Source: SAR116 cluster bacterium AG-313-A07
GTDB lineage: Bacteria; Pseudomonadota; Alphaproteobacteria; Thalassobaculales; Thalassobaculaceae
Direction: 5' to 3'
NCBI GenBank assembly: GCA_003284265.1
Contig: QBVV01000003.1
Coordinates: 1-64,000, forward strand
DNA: 64,000 nucleotides
Shown: piece after piece, positions 29,863 through 38,366 of the stretch
Numbering within the stretch: position 1 is the stretch's first letter
Layout of the letters: each line of letters starts with the position of its first letter
Notes under the pieces: generated by a model
The model's input: the letters and a program-made list of their open reading frames with translations, nothing else
Databases searched by the model: none
Told to the model about the DNA's origin: nothing
Position numbers and translations under genes: made by a program

Positions 29863-30687
29863 CTAATCGATAAAACCATAGGTCCTATCTCGTAGATAAC
29901 TGGTGACATCCGCCCTATTACCAATAGTTTTTAAGTATTCACTATTCAATGGAGCACGCATCCAAACCTCAACAGTCGTCCCCATCAATCTGCACGTTTC
30001 ATGAAACATTAAAGCATATCCCAGCGTTTGACTAAATTTCCGAGCTATTTGAAATAGCATAGAATTTTTCCCTTCAAAAAAGAAAGGCAGTGTCACAGTG
30101 TGCGGTTGAAGAGCGAGTTTAGCTGTAAACGTTTTCCAAGGAGCATCAAAAGCAGAATTGACTATTTTTTTCGACAACGAAATTGCTCCTGCCGGGAAAA
30201 TAATGATTGCTCCACCAGCTTTCAAAAACCTTAAAGCTTCAGCGCGCGTCTCCAGGTTTGATTGCAAAGCTGCTGGCGTTTCATCGAAGGAGACCGGAAG
30301 AATTTTATCTTTCACGGCGGTAGCTTGAAGCACTCTATGAGTGAGAATCCTATAATCCTGACGCACTTTGGACAAAAGAGAGCACAAAACTATACCATCG
30401 ATTACTCCATAGGGATGGTTTGCGACGCACAATAGTGGACCAGTCTTCGGTATTGAGACTTCTTGTTCTTTTTTCAACTTAATCTCAATTCCAAGCCGTT
30501 CTAAAGCATCCAACCAAAAATCACACGCAGGCAGACTGTCCTCTATATATTCATTATAAATACGTTTTAGGCGAGGTTGGCCGCTCACTTTTTCAATTGC
30601 TTTTATCAAATGGTTCGATAGCCCTCCCATCTCTGCATCGGCGAATGAGAAAACAGGTTGATGGGGTTGGTTGAGAGGGTAAATCAT
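29863..30687 (-). CDS. PlsC-like acyltransferase
   Basis: 274-aa lysophospholipid-acyltransferase-family protein. The acceptor motif is NHPYGVIDG (the NH-x5-D spacing variant rather than NH-x4-D), followed by FPAGAIS (the third PlsC motif). The hemolysin-like/OlsA-type variants share NHP-x-G. It likely acylates a lysolipid or similar acceptor at the membrane face. No clear membrane helix. Confidence 0.82.
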   Translation of the reverse strand: MIYPLNQPHQPVFSFADAEMGGLSNHLIKAIEKVSGQPRLKRIYNEYIEDSLPACDFWLDALERLGIEIKLKKEQEVSIPKTGPLLCVANHPYGVIDGIVLCSLLSKVRQDYRILTHRVLQATAVKDKILPVSFDETPAALQSNLETRAEALRFLKAGGAIIIFPAGAISLSKKIVNSAFDAPWKTFTAKLALQPHTVTLPFFFEGKNSMLFQIARKFSQTLGYALMFHETCRLMGTTVEVWMRAPLNSEYLKTIGNRADVTSYLRDRTYGFID

Positions 30688-30799
30688 TTATTAATTCTAG
30701 TAGCTGAATGAATAGAAGTACCCATTACAAGATCTAGTTTAATATTTAAACAAAAAATTTGGATTCTTATTAAATTCACGAATTCAGCACAATAAAAAT

Positions 30800-30970
30800 C
30801 TAGCTAAATGTATTGAGCACCCTCTCCATAATTACACACCAAACAGAGCAATCAGGGCTAGCACGTGTATAAGAGGATGACATTTCTAAGCCCAAAAACA
30901 TGAAAACTATAGTTAATAGGACTAATACAAAAACAAAGGCTTTTACAATCTGTACTACTTTGCGCATCAT
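30800..30970 (-). CDS. Possible small single-pass membrane protein (56 aa)
   Basis: An open frame not reported by length-based callers: MMRKVVQIVKAF, then a strongly hydrophobic stretch (residues about 7-28), then a polar tail with two cysteines (SPDCSVWCVIM). The basic residues before the helix fit a cytoplasmic N-terminus. AGGGGG lies about 12 nt upstream of the first ATG. I do not recognise it. It lies in the otherwise empty 366-bp gap between rpiA and the acyltransferase. Could be a chance ORF. Confidence 0.35.
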   Translation of the reverse strand: MMRKVVQIVKAFVFVLVLLTIVFMFLGLEMSSSYTRASPDCSVWCVIMERVLNTFS

Positions 30971-31053
30971 TGATTTCAAGCCCCCTGTTTTAGCGCACGA
31001 TAATCAAATTATTGTTAAAATCAGATTTTAGCACTTACTGGTTCTAATATTCT

Positions 31054-31755
31054 TCACCAAAAAACATCTCTCGGCTCATAAATTTCAATAACATTTTCAC
31101 TTTTTACTGTAAGCAGAATATCTACGAAACCATAAAATAATCCGGACGTAACAACTCCTGGAATTCGGCACAAATCTGCGTCTAAAACGTCTATTTGGAT
31201 ATCATCTACGATTTGACAATCATAAATGAGGTTTTCCGAGTTGGTTTTGAAAATTTCACCTTCCGCAGTCTTTCTAATGGTTACGGCAGAAAAGATCTTT
31301 TTTAAAGCCATAGATGTCCATTCGTGACCAAAAGAAACGACTTCAACCGGCAGTAGGAAATGACCCAACTCGCGAACCAGCTTCGTTGAATCGGCCATAT
31401 AGATCCTTCTCTTTGAGTTATGCGCAACTATTTTTTCCCATAGTAAAGCACCGCCACCCCCTTTAATCATTGATAGATCAGGAGCAACCTCATCCGCACC
31501 ATCTATTAGCAAATCGGGAGACAAATCACTTTTTGGCTCAAGAATTTTCACTCCAAGTTTGGATGCTTTATCTGCACTATCCAGGGAGGTCGGGACAATC
31601 TCTAAAGTTTTGAGGTCTCCAAATTTCTCACCAAGAGTTGATATTAAAATATCTACTGTTGATCCAGTACCTAGACCTAACAACATTCCAGGTTCCACAA
31701 AATTAGCGGCTTTAACTGCCAATATTTTTTTTTGTTCGTTCTGGCTTAAGGTCAT
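31054..31755 (-). CDS. rpiA: Ribose-5-phosphate isomerase A
   Basis: Interconverts ribose-5-phosphate and ribulose-5-phosphate in the pentose phosphate pathway. It has GLGTGSTVDILI, DGADEVAPDLSMIKGGGGALLWEKI and ADSTKLVRELG, all diagnostic of RpiA. 233 aa, normal. An SDR gene lies 37 bp upstream on the same strand. Confidence 0.97.
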   Translation of the reverse strand: MTLSQNEQKKILAVKAANFVEPGMLLGLGTGSTVDILISTLGEKFGDLKTLEIVPTSLDSADKASKLGVKILEPKSDLSPDLLIDGADEVAPDLSMIKGGGGALLWEKIVAHNSKRRIYMADSTKLVRELGHFLLPVEVVSFGHEWTSMALKKIFSAVTIRKTAEGEIFKTNSENLIYDCQIVDDIQIDVLDADLCRIPGVVTSGLFYGFVDILLTVKSENVIEIYEPRDVFW

Positions 31756-31792
31756 GGATAAAGAACACCTATATAATTGATCATTGCATTGA

Positions 31793-32563
31793 TCAAACAG
31801 CAGTTAACCCACCGTCAATAACCAATTCTGCACCTGTAACATGACGCGCCTCCTCTGAGGCTAGAAACACAATCCCATTAGCTATATCAATCGGACTTCC
31901 AGCCTCCCCAATCGGGGTAAGAGCGACCCTTTTTTTATAGTTCTCTTCGGGATCCCCTCCTCCCATATGCATCGAGTTTTGTCCCATATCAGTATCAATA
32001 AGGCCTGGGTGGACAGAATTACATCTAATTCCATAACCTTTTCTTGCACAGTCCACCGCTATCGATTTCGTTAATTGACGAACAGCCCCTTTTGAAGCCC
32101 CATAGGCCAATATACCCGGCGATGCGATCAAACCCGCCACCGAGGATAGATTTACAATCGCTCCTCCGTTTAATTTCATTATCTTGATTGCGGCCTGGCA
32201 ACCTAAAAAGACACCCTCAACATTGACCGATTGCACGGATCGCCACTCCTCGAGGTTAACCTCCTCTACTGACTGAAGAGATGAAGTTGACAAAATCCCA
32301 GCATTATTGACAAGAACATCTAACTTTCCATGTTTTTGTTTAACCTCGCTCATCAATGAGTACCACTGATCTTTCTCGCGAACATCAAGTTGGAAGAAAC
32401 TTGTTTTTGCACCTAAGGTTTTGGCAACCTGTTGACCTGCTGATTCATTCATATCTGCAATTATTACTATGGCACCTTCTTCACAAAATCGCTCGCAAAT
32501 GGCTCTTCCAATTCCATTGGCGCCGCCAGTAATTACTGCTACTTTTCCTTCTAATCTAGCCAT
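31793..32563 (-). CDS. SDR-family NAD(P) oxidoreductase
   Basis: Classical short-chain dehydrogenase. The cofactor motif is TGGANGIGRAI near residue 12, with NNAGI, then the catalytic Ser (NLSSVAGL) and Y-x3-K (YGASKGAV). The end ASEEARHVTGAELVIDGGLTAV is typical. The ATG at 32563 with GGGGAG about 7 nt upstream is chosen over one 18 nt earlier. Substrate unknown; resembles cyclohexanol/3-alpha-hydroxysteroid-type SDRs. Confidence 0.9.
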   Translation of the reverse strand: MARLEGKVAVITGGANGIGRAICERFCEEGAIVIIADMNESAGQQVAKTLGAKTSFFQLDVREKDQWYSLMSEVKQKHGKLDVLVNNAGILSTSSLQSVEEVNLEEWRSVQSVNVEGVFLGCQAAIKIMKLNGGAIVNLSSVAGLIASPGILAYGASKGAVRQLTKSIAVDCARKGYGIRCNSVHPGLIDTDMGQNSMHMGGGDPEENYKKRVALTPIGEAGSPIDIANGIVFLASEEARHVTGAELVIDGGLTAV

Positions 32564-32623
32564 GATAACACTCCCCAGCACCCATCAAACCGTCCAATAC
32601 TAATTAAAGCAACTCTAAATTAA

Positions 32624-32848
32624 TTATTCTAATTGACCTTTTAACCATATGACATGATCTCCGGCCGCTTCTATTGCATCCTTTTTTGTAGTGAACAATA
32701 ATGTATCAAAACAGCCTATTTTAAACCATTGGTTATAGTCTTCGATATCCCGCCTATACTCTTCAAAACCAAACGTACCGTCATCGCGTTTAAAGAAATC
32801 GACGCAGTATTGGTTGTCTTCAGAGTTGACAGAATCCACAACTAACAC
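32624..32848 (-). CDS. Hypothetical small acidic protein (74 aa)
   Basis: Begins at a GTG (32848). The product is acidic and aromatic-rich (NQYCVDFFKRDDGTFGFEEYRRD…GDHVIWLKGQ), with no membrane segment. It lies 47 bp downstream of the flavin monooxygenase and upstream of the SDR on the same strand, so it is probably read with one of them. I do not recognise the family. It appears a real globular protein by composition. Confidence 0.65.
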   Translation of the reverse strand: MLVVDSVNSEDNQYCVDFFKRDDGTFGFEEYRRDIEDYNQWFKIGCFDTLLFTTKKDAIEAAGDHVIWLKGQLE

Positions 32849-32895
32849 TTATATCTCAAAAAACCCACCTCAGCGCATGTGAAAAAATATTGGTT

Positions 32896-34680
32896 TTAGG
32901 GGATTAAATCTTCCTCTATCGCTTTGATCTGGAGTGCTAAATATTTTGAATAAATACGGCATTGTGCCAAACTTCCCGCCATAAACCAAAGCCCTTTTTG
33001 GGGAGTTTTCTTCCACATATTAGCCATTTCTCCATCGGGACCTATACCCCATATTTCACCAACAGAATCTGCAACTTCTTCGCCTAGCAGCCTTTTCACT
33101 AATTCTTTCTGTGTATAATACCCAGTGGCTAATATGATGGCGTCAAAATGTATATCGGAGCCATCTTTGCAGCGTATCCCAGTGTCAGTGAACTCTTTAA
33201 TACTATCGAATTGAAGCAGGTGTATTTCTCCATCTATTATTAACTGAGAGCAACCTGCATCAAGATAGTATCCACCACCCCTTCTTCTATATTTCATCTG
33301 ATGGCCAGTTTCATCTTCTCCTAAGTCATATTTGAATCCGCGCCTAATTAGGTTTTCTATTAGCTCCTTATCCAATTCAGCCATTTTTTTTACAGCGAGT
33401 TGATACCCTTTAACAACAAGGGGGTATGTGGCGACAGATGCAATTAAATCACAATCATCAATGGTCGGGCCTTCATCGTATAAAGCGTAGTTCAACTTAG
33501 CACTCGGATCTATACTAACAACTGTGGTGGATCCGCGTTGTACGATAGTCGTATTCACTCCGTGACTATGAAGGTCCTGGGCAACATCGTGACCACTATT
33601 TCCCGTTCCCAAAACCATAACCTTTTTCCCTGAAAACGATCCACCATGTGTAAAAAAATGGGAATGAACGACTTCTCCTTTAAAATTTTGGAGTCCCGGA
33701 AGCTGCGGAATGTAGGGTATCCCACTCACACCATTTGCAAATATGATATGTTTAGGGGACATCACGCGGTGACTACTCTCACCCCTTCGTATAGTGGCTT
33801 CCCATCGCTCTTCATTATCATCATACCTTCCAGAGATAAATTCAGAATTAGTCCAATAATTTATTTGCAAGGCCTCGGAATATGACTCAAACCAGTTAGC
33901 TAACATATCTTTTGGAATATATTTAGGCCATGTGGGAGGAAACGGCATATAAGGCAAATGGTTGACATGGATTTGATTATGAAGAGCCAAAGAGTGGTAG
34001 CGTTTTCGCCAATTGTCTCCTATTCGTTCATGCTTATCCACCACCAACGTATCTATTTCTAGTTGTCCCAGTCGAGCTGCGATCGCAAGTCCAGCCTGCC
34101 CACCTCCAACGACCAATACCTGCGGATCTCTATCCTCAAACGCTTGCGCTGATTGGCGTTGATCAAGCCAATTAGATCCACCAAAATTTCTTGAGTAGGC
34201 TTCCCCAGATGGACGTCTTGGACCATTTTTCTCCTCGTGGCCTTTTAATTCAAAAAGCGAGGTTAGGAATATCCAGGCCTTTGTTGGTTCTTCTTTTAAT
34301 AACCTTACAATTCCCTCACCCTTCCCCACACTAGTTTCGAAGGTAAAAATACCTTCAATGACATCTACTCCCAAGCGAGTTACGGTTCTTGGTTCGGTGC
34401 GTCCATCAGCGAGTACAAAATTTCTCGCATTCATATCCTTCTGAAAGGCAAGCAATCCTGTACTAATTGTCAATCGACCTTCAAAGGGAGATATAGACCA
34501 AGTAAACGCAAGAAGATCGCGCCAGTGAGCGTCATCCGAAAAACAATCCTCTAATTCTTCAATCCTTGCGCTTTCTAAAGCCTTACCAAACTTCTGAAGC
34601 CACTGTTTGACTTGGTAAACTTCTCGGTTTTCTTTAAGATCTGACGAGATATGATTTACTTGATTCATTGTGGCTTTCAT
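32896..34680 (-). CDS. Flavin-containing monooxygenase with N-terminal SnoaL-like domain
   Basis: 594 aa. Residues about 20-160 look like a SnoaL/NTF2-like fold (LEDCFSDDAHWRDLLAFTW). The FMO part follows: FAD motif VLVVGGGQAGLAIA near residue 190, HNQIHVNHLPYMPFP, the FMO-like FKGEVVHSHFF, and the NADPH motif VLGTGNSGHDVA, ending with a DAIILATGYY motif. It probably carries out a Baeyer-Villiger or heteroatom oxidation. An alternative start is ATG 34668. Confidence 0.88.
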   Translation of the reverse strand: MKATMNQVNHISSDLKENREVYQVKQWLQKFGKALESARIEELEDCFSDDAHWRDLLAFTWSISPFEGRLTISTGLLAFQKDMNARNFVLADGRTEPRTVTRLGVDVIEGIFTFETSVGKGEGIVRLLKEEPTKAWIFLTSLFELKGHEEKNGPRRPSGEAYSRNFGGSNWLDQRQSAQAFEDRDPQVLVVGGGQAGLAIAARLGQLEIDTLVVDKHERIGDNWRKRYHSLALHNQIHVNHLPYMPFPPTWPKYIPKDMLANWFESYSEALQINYWTNSEFISGRYDDNEERWEATIRRGESSHRVMSPKHIIFANGVSGIPYIPQLPGLQNFKGEVVHSHFFTHGGSFSGKKVMVLGTGNSGHDVAQDLHSHGVNTTIVQRGSTTVVSIDPSAKLNYALYDEGPTIDDCDLIASVATYPLVVKGYQLAVKKMAELDKELIENLIRRGFKYDLGEDETGHQMKYRRRGGGYYLDAGCSQLIIDGEIHLLQFDSIKEFTDTGIRCKDGSDIHFDAIILATGYYTQKELVKRLLGEEVADSVGEIWGIGPDGEMANMWKKTPQKGLWFMAGSLAQCRIYSKYLALQIKAIEEDLIP

Positions 34681-34796
34681 CCGACTATTTCTTTGATTAG
34701 TATCTTATTTCGTAAGCCGAAGACTAAAACTAATTTTTGTCAAAAGTATACCGTAAAACCAAAAATTAACCTTCTTATGATCAAAATGGAGCCATT

Positions 34797-35849
34797 ATGT
34801 CTGGATCAAATATTTACGTGAGTGTCGCAGGATTTATCGGTCGCCCAGAAGCGACTGGTGCAGTAGGCATTTTTCGTCGCCCGGTAGAAGGTGAACAGTG
34901 GGAACATGTTTATCAAGAAAGAGAAACTTTTACAGTCTATGTGCACCCCAATAATTCAGAATATATTTTTGCCGGAACCGACGATGGTGTCTGGCGTAGC
35001 GTAGATAATGGTTTGACTTTTAATCGCACCCATTTCCCAGATGAAGATATGCAAATATGGAGTTTCTTAACAATAGAGAATCAACCAAATATTATGTATG
35101 CAGGCGCGTCACCAATCGAAGTCTACAAGTCGATTGATTTCGGAGAATCATGGGTAAAACTTACTACTCCTAACGTTAAAGAACATTGTTCGGGGCCATT
35201 CTCCCCACGCGTCATGCGCATGGTGCAAAAGCCTGGGAACCCCGACGAAATCTACGCTGCATTGGAAATTTCTGGTGCCATGCGAACAGTTGATGGCGGC
35301 CACACATGGACTGATTTGTCTTGCGATTTAATTCAACTAGCCAAATTACCGCATCTTCAAAGCTCCATAGTTCAAGATAAAACCTTAGCCGAGGGTATGC
35401 TGGATGCACATGCGATTACGATAAGCCCATTGAATCCAGAGAAGATACTAATTGCACTCAGAATGGGTATCTTTAAGACAAACAATAGGGGAGAAAACTG
35501 GGAAGACATCGAGGTGGGACGGTTCTCTCCCACGACTTATGCGAGAGATATTAAAACATCGCCCCAAAAGCCAAATACTTTATACGCGGCACTTTCAGTC
35601 GCTGCGGCTAGTCACGACGGTGGAGTTTATAAAAGTGACGACGGTGGAGAAACGTGGGAAAGATTTGATAAAGTTCAGGTAAACGGCACCATTATGTCGA
35701 TCGGCCTGCATACTTCTGACCCAAGTCAGATATATATTGGAGCTAGATATAGTGGCGAAGTATTTGGAACAAGGGACCGAGGAGATAGCTGGTTTGCTAT
35801 ACCCTTACCTGGTGAAGTTAAGGATATCTATTCGGTTGCGTGTGGATAA
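34797..35849 (+). CDS. Asp-box (BNR) beta-propeller protein
   Basis: 350 aa without a visible signal peptide. At least five or six Asp-box repeats (S/T-x-D-x-G-x-T/S-W) are readable: SVDNGLTF, SIDFGESW, TVDGGHTW, TNNRGENW, SDDGGETW and TRDRGDSW, spaced about 45-60 residues, as in sialidase/VPS10-like propellers. The active-site arginines of true sialidases are not evident, so a glycosidase role is not supported. GGAG precedes the ATG. It is divergent from the flavin monooxygenase and followed by a 72-aa small gene. Confidence 0.8.
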   Translation: MSGSNIYVSVAGFIGRPEATGAVGIFRRPVEGEQWEHVYQERETFTVYVHPNNSEYIFAGTDDGVWRSVDNGLTFNRTHFPDEDMQIWSFLTIENQPNIMYAGASPIEVYKSIDFGESWVKLTTPNVKEHCSGPFSPRVMRMVQKPGNPDEIYAALEISGAMRTVDGGHTWTDLSCDLIQLAKLPHLQSSIVQDKTLAEGMLDAHAITISPLNPEKILIALRMGIFKTNNRGENWEDIEVGRFSPTTYARDIKTSPQKPNTLYAALSVAAASHDGGVYKSDDGGETWERFDKVQVNGTIMSIGLHTSDPSQIYIGARYSGEVFGTRDRGDSWFAIPLPGEVKDIYSVACG

Positions 35850-35907
35850 ACTGTCTTGACTTGCCAAAGTTCTGCTTAATAATTAGAAAAACTATCCGGA
35901 ATTTGAA

Positions 35908-36126
35908 ATGACAGACGATCTGGTAAAAGAAACCTCGCCAGAGGTTGTCGACGAGACAGTCAGGGCTTTTTTGGATGCCCGAAAGAATGGTGCCTCGCGG
36001 CTCAGTGCCTACATGATAGCGCGCGCCGTTTATCGACAACATTGTCCTGACGATCCAATTAATCGCCCAATTATTTTCGCGATGGTAGCCGCTGCAGAAA
36101 GCCTAGAAGACAAACCGGATAAATAG
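35908..36126 (+). CDS. Hypothetical small protein (72 aa)
   Basis: Acidic, helical-looking protein (VVDETVRAFLDARKNGASRLSAYMIARAVYRQHCPDDP…IFAMVAAAES). No membrane segment or known motif recognised. It lies 58 bp after the Asp-box propeller gene on the same strand. Composition and codon use look like its neighbours. Confidence 0.65.
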   Translation: MTDDLVKETSPEVVDETVRAFLDARKNGASRLSAYMIARAVYRQHCPDDPINRPIIFAMVAAAESLEDKPDK

Positions 36127-36233
36127 CCTTGAATAAATACTTATGGTCGTAGCATTTCATCTTAATCCGTTTGTCAAATAACGTCTTGATGGTTTCTATC
36201 TAATTTAAATTTGAATAAGGAGGGGTAGCTAAA

Positions 36234-37391
36234 ATGTTTCAGCCATTATCGAACATACGCGTAGTAGATTTAACTCAAGTTTTAGCAGGACCCTACGCCA
36301 CCTATCAACTTGCACTTATGGGGGCAGAGGTTTTCAAAATAGAGCAACCAGACTTAGGAGATTGGACCCGATACGGAACTGCTCCTGAGGGATTACAAGA
36401 ACAACAGATGGCCACTGCTTATTTAACTCAGAATGCTGGAAAAAAATCTATAACTCTCAATCTTAAAAAATCATCCGATTTGAAAAGCTTAAAAAAATTG
36501 ATCAAAACAGCCGATGTTTTTGTTGAAAACTTTAGACCCGGAACGGCAAACAAACTTGGTTTATCCAGCTCCGAGGTTTTTAAGATAAACCCGTTTATTA
36601 TCTATTGTTCTATTTCTGCTTACGGTCACGACGGTCCAAAATCAAAAAGACCCGCATATGACCATATCGTCCAAGGGATGTCGGGGATCATGAGATTAAC
36701 GGGAACTCGTGATACCGAACCCAATAAAGTAGGAGCTCCATATATCGATTACGCAACGGGCATGAACGCAGCTTTCGCCATAGTTTCTGCGCTACATGAG
36801 GTCAAACGAACAAAAAAAGGAATTGTGGTAGATGTTGCAATGCTAGATACCTCGTTACTTCTTATGGCATCCTTAGTGACCAACCATCTTAATACTGGAT
36901 GGCAACCCGAAGCATCAGGAAATGAGGCTTGGAGTCAAAGCCCCTCATCCGGCGCGTTCGAAACCAAAGAGGGGCTTTTAATGATAGCTGCAAATAACGA
37001 ACGGCAATATGGGTCCCTTTGCAGAGCATTGGAGCTAGATTATTTGTTAGAAGATGCCCGATTTTGTGTTTTTGAAAACCGCAAAAGAAATAGCGCTATA
37101 TTGCAAAAAATATTTGCTGATAAAATTCGTATGGAGACAGCAGATTTCTGGGAAGATAAATTAGAACTATTTGCAGTCCCAGCCGCAAAGGTACGAAGTC
37201 TCAATGAAACTTTATCCGATCCACAAGTCTTAGAGCGCGGTATAACAAAGCCAATGGAAGTTAACAATGCTAAAGCGCCACTGCATATGCCAACCTTGGG
37301 CTTTAAAATTGATGGCGAGACCATATCTCCGAAGACCCAGCCTCCGCGCTTGGGCGAACACAATTCACTTTTAAGGCCCGATCCAGACTAA
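36234..37391 (+). CDS. CaiB/BaiF family III CoA-transferase
   Basis: 385 aa. The N-terminal RVVDLTQVLAGPYATYQLALMGAEVFKIEQP, NLKKSSDL, FVENFRPGTANKLGL and VDVAMLDTSLLLMAS (Asp likely the catalytic aspartate) are family III signatures. It moves CoA between acyl-CoA and a carboxylate. AGGAGGGG sits just before the ATG. Substrates unknown. The next gene is 18 nt downstream and likely in the same transcript. Confidence 0.92.
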   Translation: MFQPLSNIRVVDLTQVLAGPYATYQLALMGAEVFKIEQPDLGDWTRYGTAPEGLQEQQMATAYLTQNAGKKSITLNLKKSSDLKSLKKLIKTADVFVENFRPGTANKLGLSSSEVFKINPFIIYCSISAYGHDGPKSKRPAYDHIVQGMSGIMRLTGTRDTEPNKVGAPYIDYATGMNAAFAIVSALHEVKRTKKGIVVDVAMLDTSLLLMASLVTNHLNTGWQPEASGNEAWSQSPSSGAFETKEGLLMIAANNERQYGSLCRALELDYLLEDARFCVFENRKRNSAILQKIFADKIRMETADFWEDKLELFAVPAAKVRSLNETLSDPQVLERGITKPMEVNNAKAPLHMPTLGFKIDGETISPKTQPPRLGEHNSLLRPDPD

Positions 37392-37409
37392 TCCTAATTG
37401 GAGTCCCTA

Positions 37410-37700
37410 ATGAAAAGAAATGACTTTAAAATCAGCACCACAAATCAATCACCTAGCGAAGAACTGCCCAAACCTCTCACAGCTCTTTGGTGGCAGAAAA
37501 AAGGTGATTGGGACAAAGCACATGCCATCGTGCAATCTGATGAAACCGACGATGGCGCCTGGGTGCACGCCCTGCTCCATAGGGAAGAAGGTGACTTAGG
37601 AAACGCTTCGTATTGGTATTCAAGAGCAAACAAAGCAATGCCGAAAGAAACAATAGAGAATGAGTGGGAACTTATCGTTTCGGAATTATTAAATCGGTAA
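37410..37700 (+). CDS. Conserved hypothetical protein (96 aa), WW-KGDW motif
   Basis: Cytosolic, Trp-rich small protein with ALWWQKKGDWDKAHAIVQ and AWVHALLHREEGDLGNASYWYSRAN, a pattern seen in a widespread bacterial family of unknown function, resembling two TPR-like helices. The ATG at 37410 with GGAG upstream is preferred over the in-frame TTG at 37398. It follows the CoA-transferase. Confidence 0.75.
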   Translation: MKRNDFKISTTNQSPSEELPKPLTALWWQKKGDWDKAHAIVQSDETDDGAWVHALLHREEGDLGNASYWYSRANKAMPKETIENEWELIVSELLNR

Positions 37701-37727
37701 TCACTCTCCATAACGGGGAACGATAAC

Positions 37728-38135
37728 TTAAGACGTCCTTTGATGCACTTCAATTACCGTACCATCTGGATCGTAGAAAAAGATTTGATGCCAACCCGCA
37801 ACAGCTCTCTCCCCCCAATCTGAATATGATATACCCTTAGCTTCTAGATGCTTTTTAAAAGCCTTTAGATCGTCTGTTCTATACGCAATATGACCTCTGG
37901 CAACTGGATTAACTATTTGCCCTGTTTTAAATCCCGCTTGATTATCCCGTTGAGCCAAATGCATCTGTATATTCCCATCGGATACAAACGCTACATCTCC
38001 AGAATATCCCTTTTTTTTCTCTAGAATTGGCAAATCATTTGTCTCTCTATTCAATCCTAAAACATCCTGATAAAAAGCATCCATTTCCTCAACATTGTCA
38101 GTACAAAGATTGATGTGATGAAGTGTTAAATTCAT
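37728..38135 (-). CDS. VOC-family (glyoxalase/dioxygenase superfamily) protein
   Basis: 135 aa, one vicinal-oxygen-chelate domain pair. HHINLCTDNVEEMDAFYQDVLGL at the start (His metal ligand), RGHIAYRTDDLKAF in the middle and FYDPDGTVIEVHQ at the end (Glu metal ligand). Likely a glyoxalase-like or bleomycin-resistance-like protein; substrate unknown. Confidence 0.85.
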   Translation of the reverse strand: MNLTLHHINLCTDNVEEMDAFYQDVLGLNRETNDLPILEKKKGYSGDVAFVSDGNIQMHLAQRDNQAGFKTGQIVNPVARGHIAYRTDDLKAFKKHLEAKGISYSDWGERAVAGWHQIFFYDPDGTVIEVHQRTS

Positions 38136-38279
38136 TTCTTTGATACCTCGCTACTAATCTTCTTTTTAAATAAAAAATCTGTGAAAGTAAGTTTATAACA
38201 TTATCGGCCTCGAAAACTAAATTTTTTAAAAATTTATTAATCCACTTGATTTTTTCTGCAAGGGCGTTGATAAGAGAAT

Positions 38280-38335
38280 TGCGCTGATTTGAAAACTAGA
38301 TTGCGGGCGCTATATAAATTTAGCTAAAGTAGCGG
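38280..38335 (+). ncRNA. SAM-II riboswitch
   Basis: The stretch reads GCGCTGATTT (38281-38290), then GCGC (38307-38310) closing P1, then ATATAAATTTAGCTAAAG, which matches the SAM-II consensus (GCGCUGAUUU … GCGC … AUAAAUGUAGCUAAA) in order and spacing. SAM-II binds S-adenosylmethionine through a pseudoknot and hides the ribosome site. It lies about 32 nt before the homocysteine S-methyltransferase ATG, whose CGGAGT site is at about 38354. This class is known from Alphaproteobacteria upstream of methionine genes, so high SAM would shut off the gene. Confidence 0.9.
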
Positions 38336-38366
38336 ATCCTATTTCGCTGAAATACGGAGTCCGACG

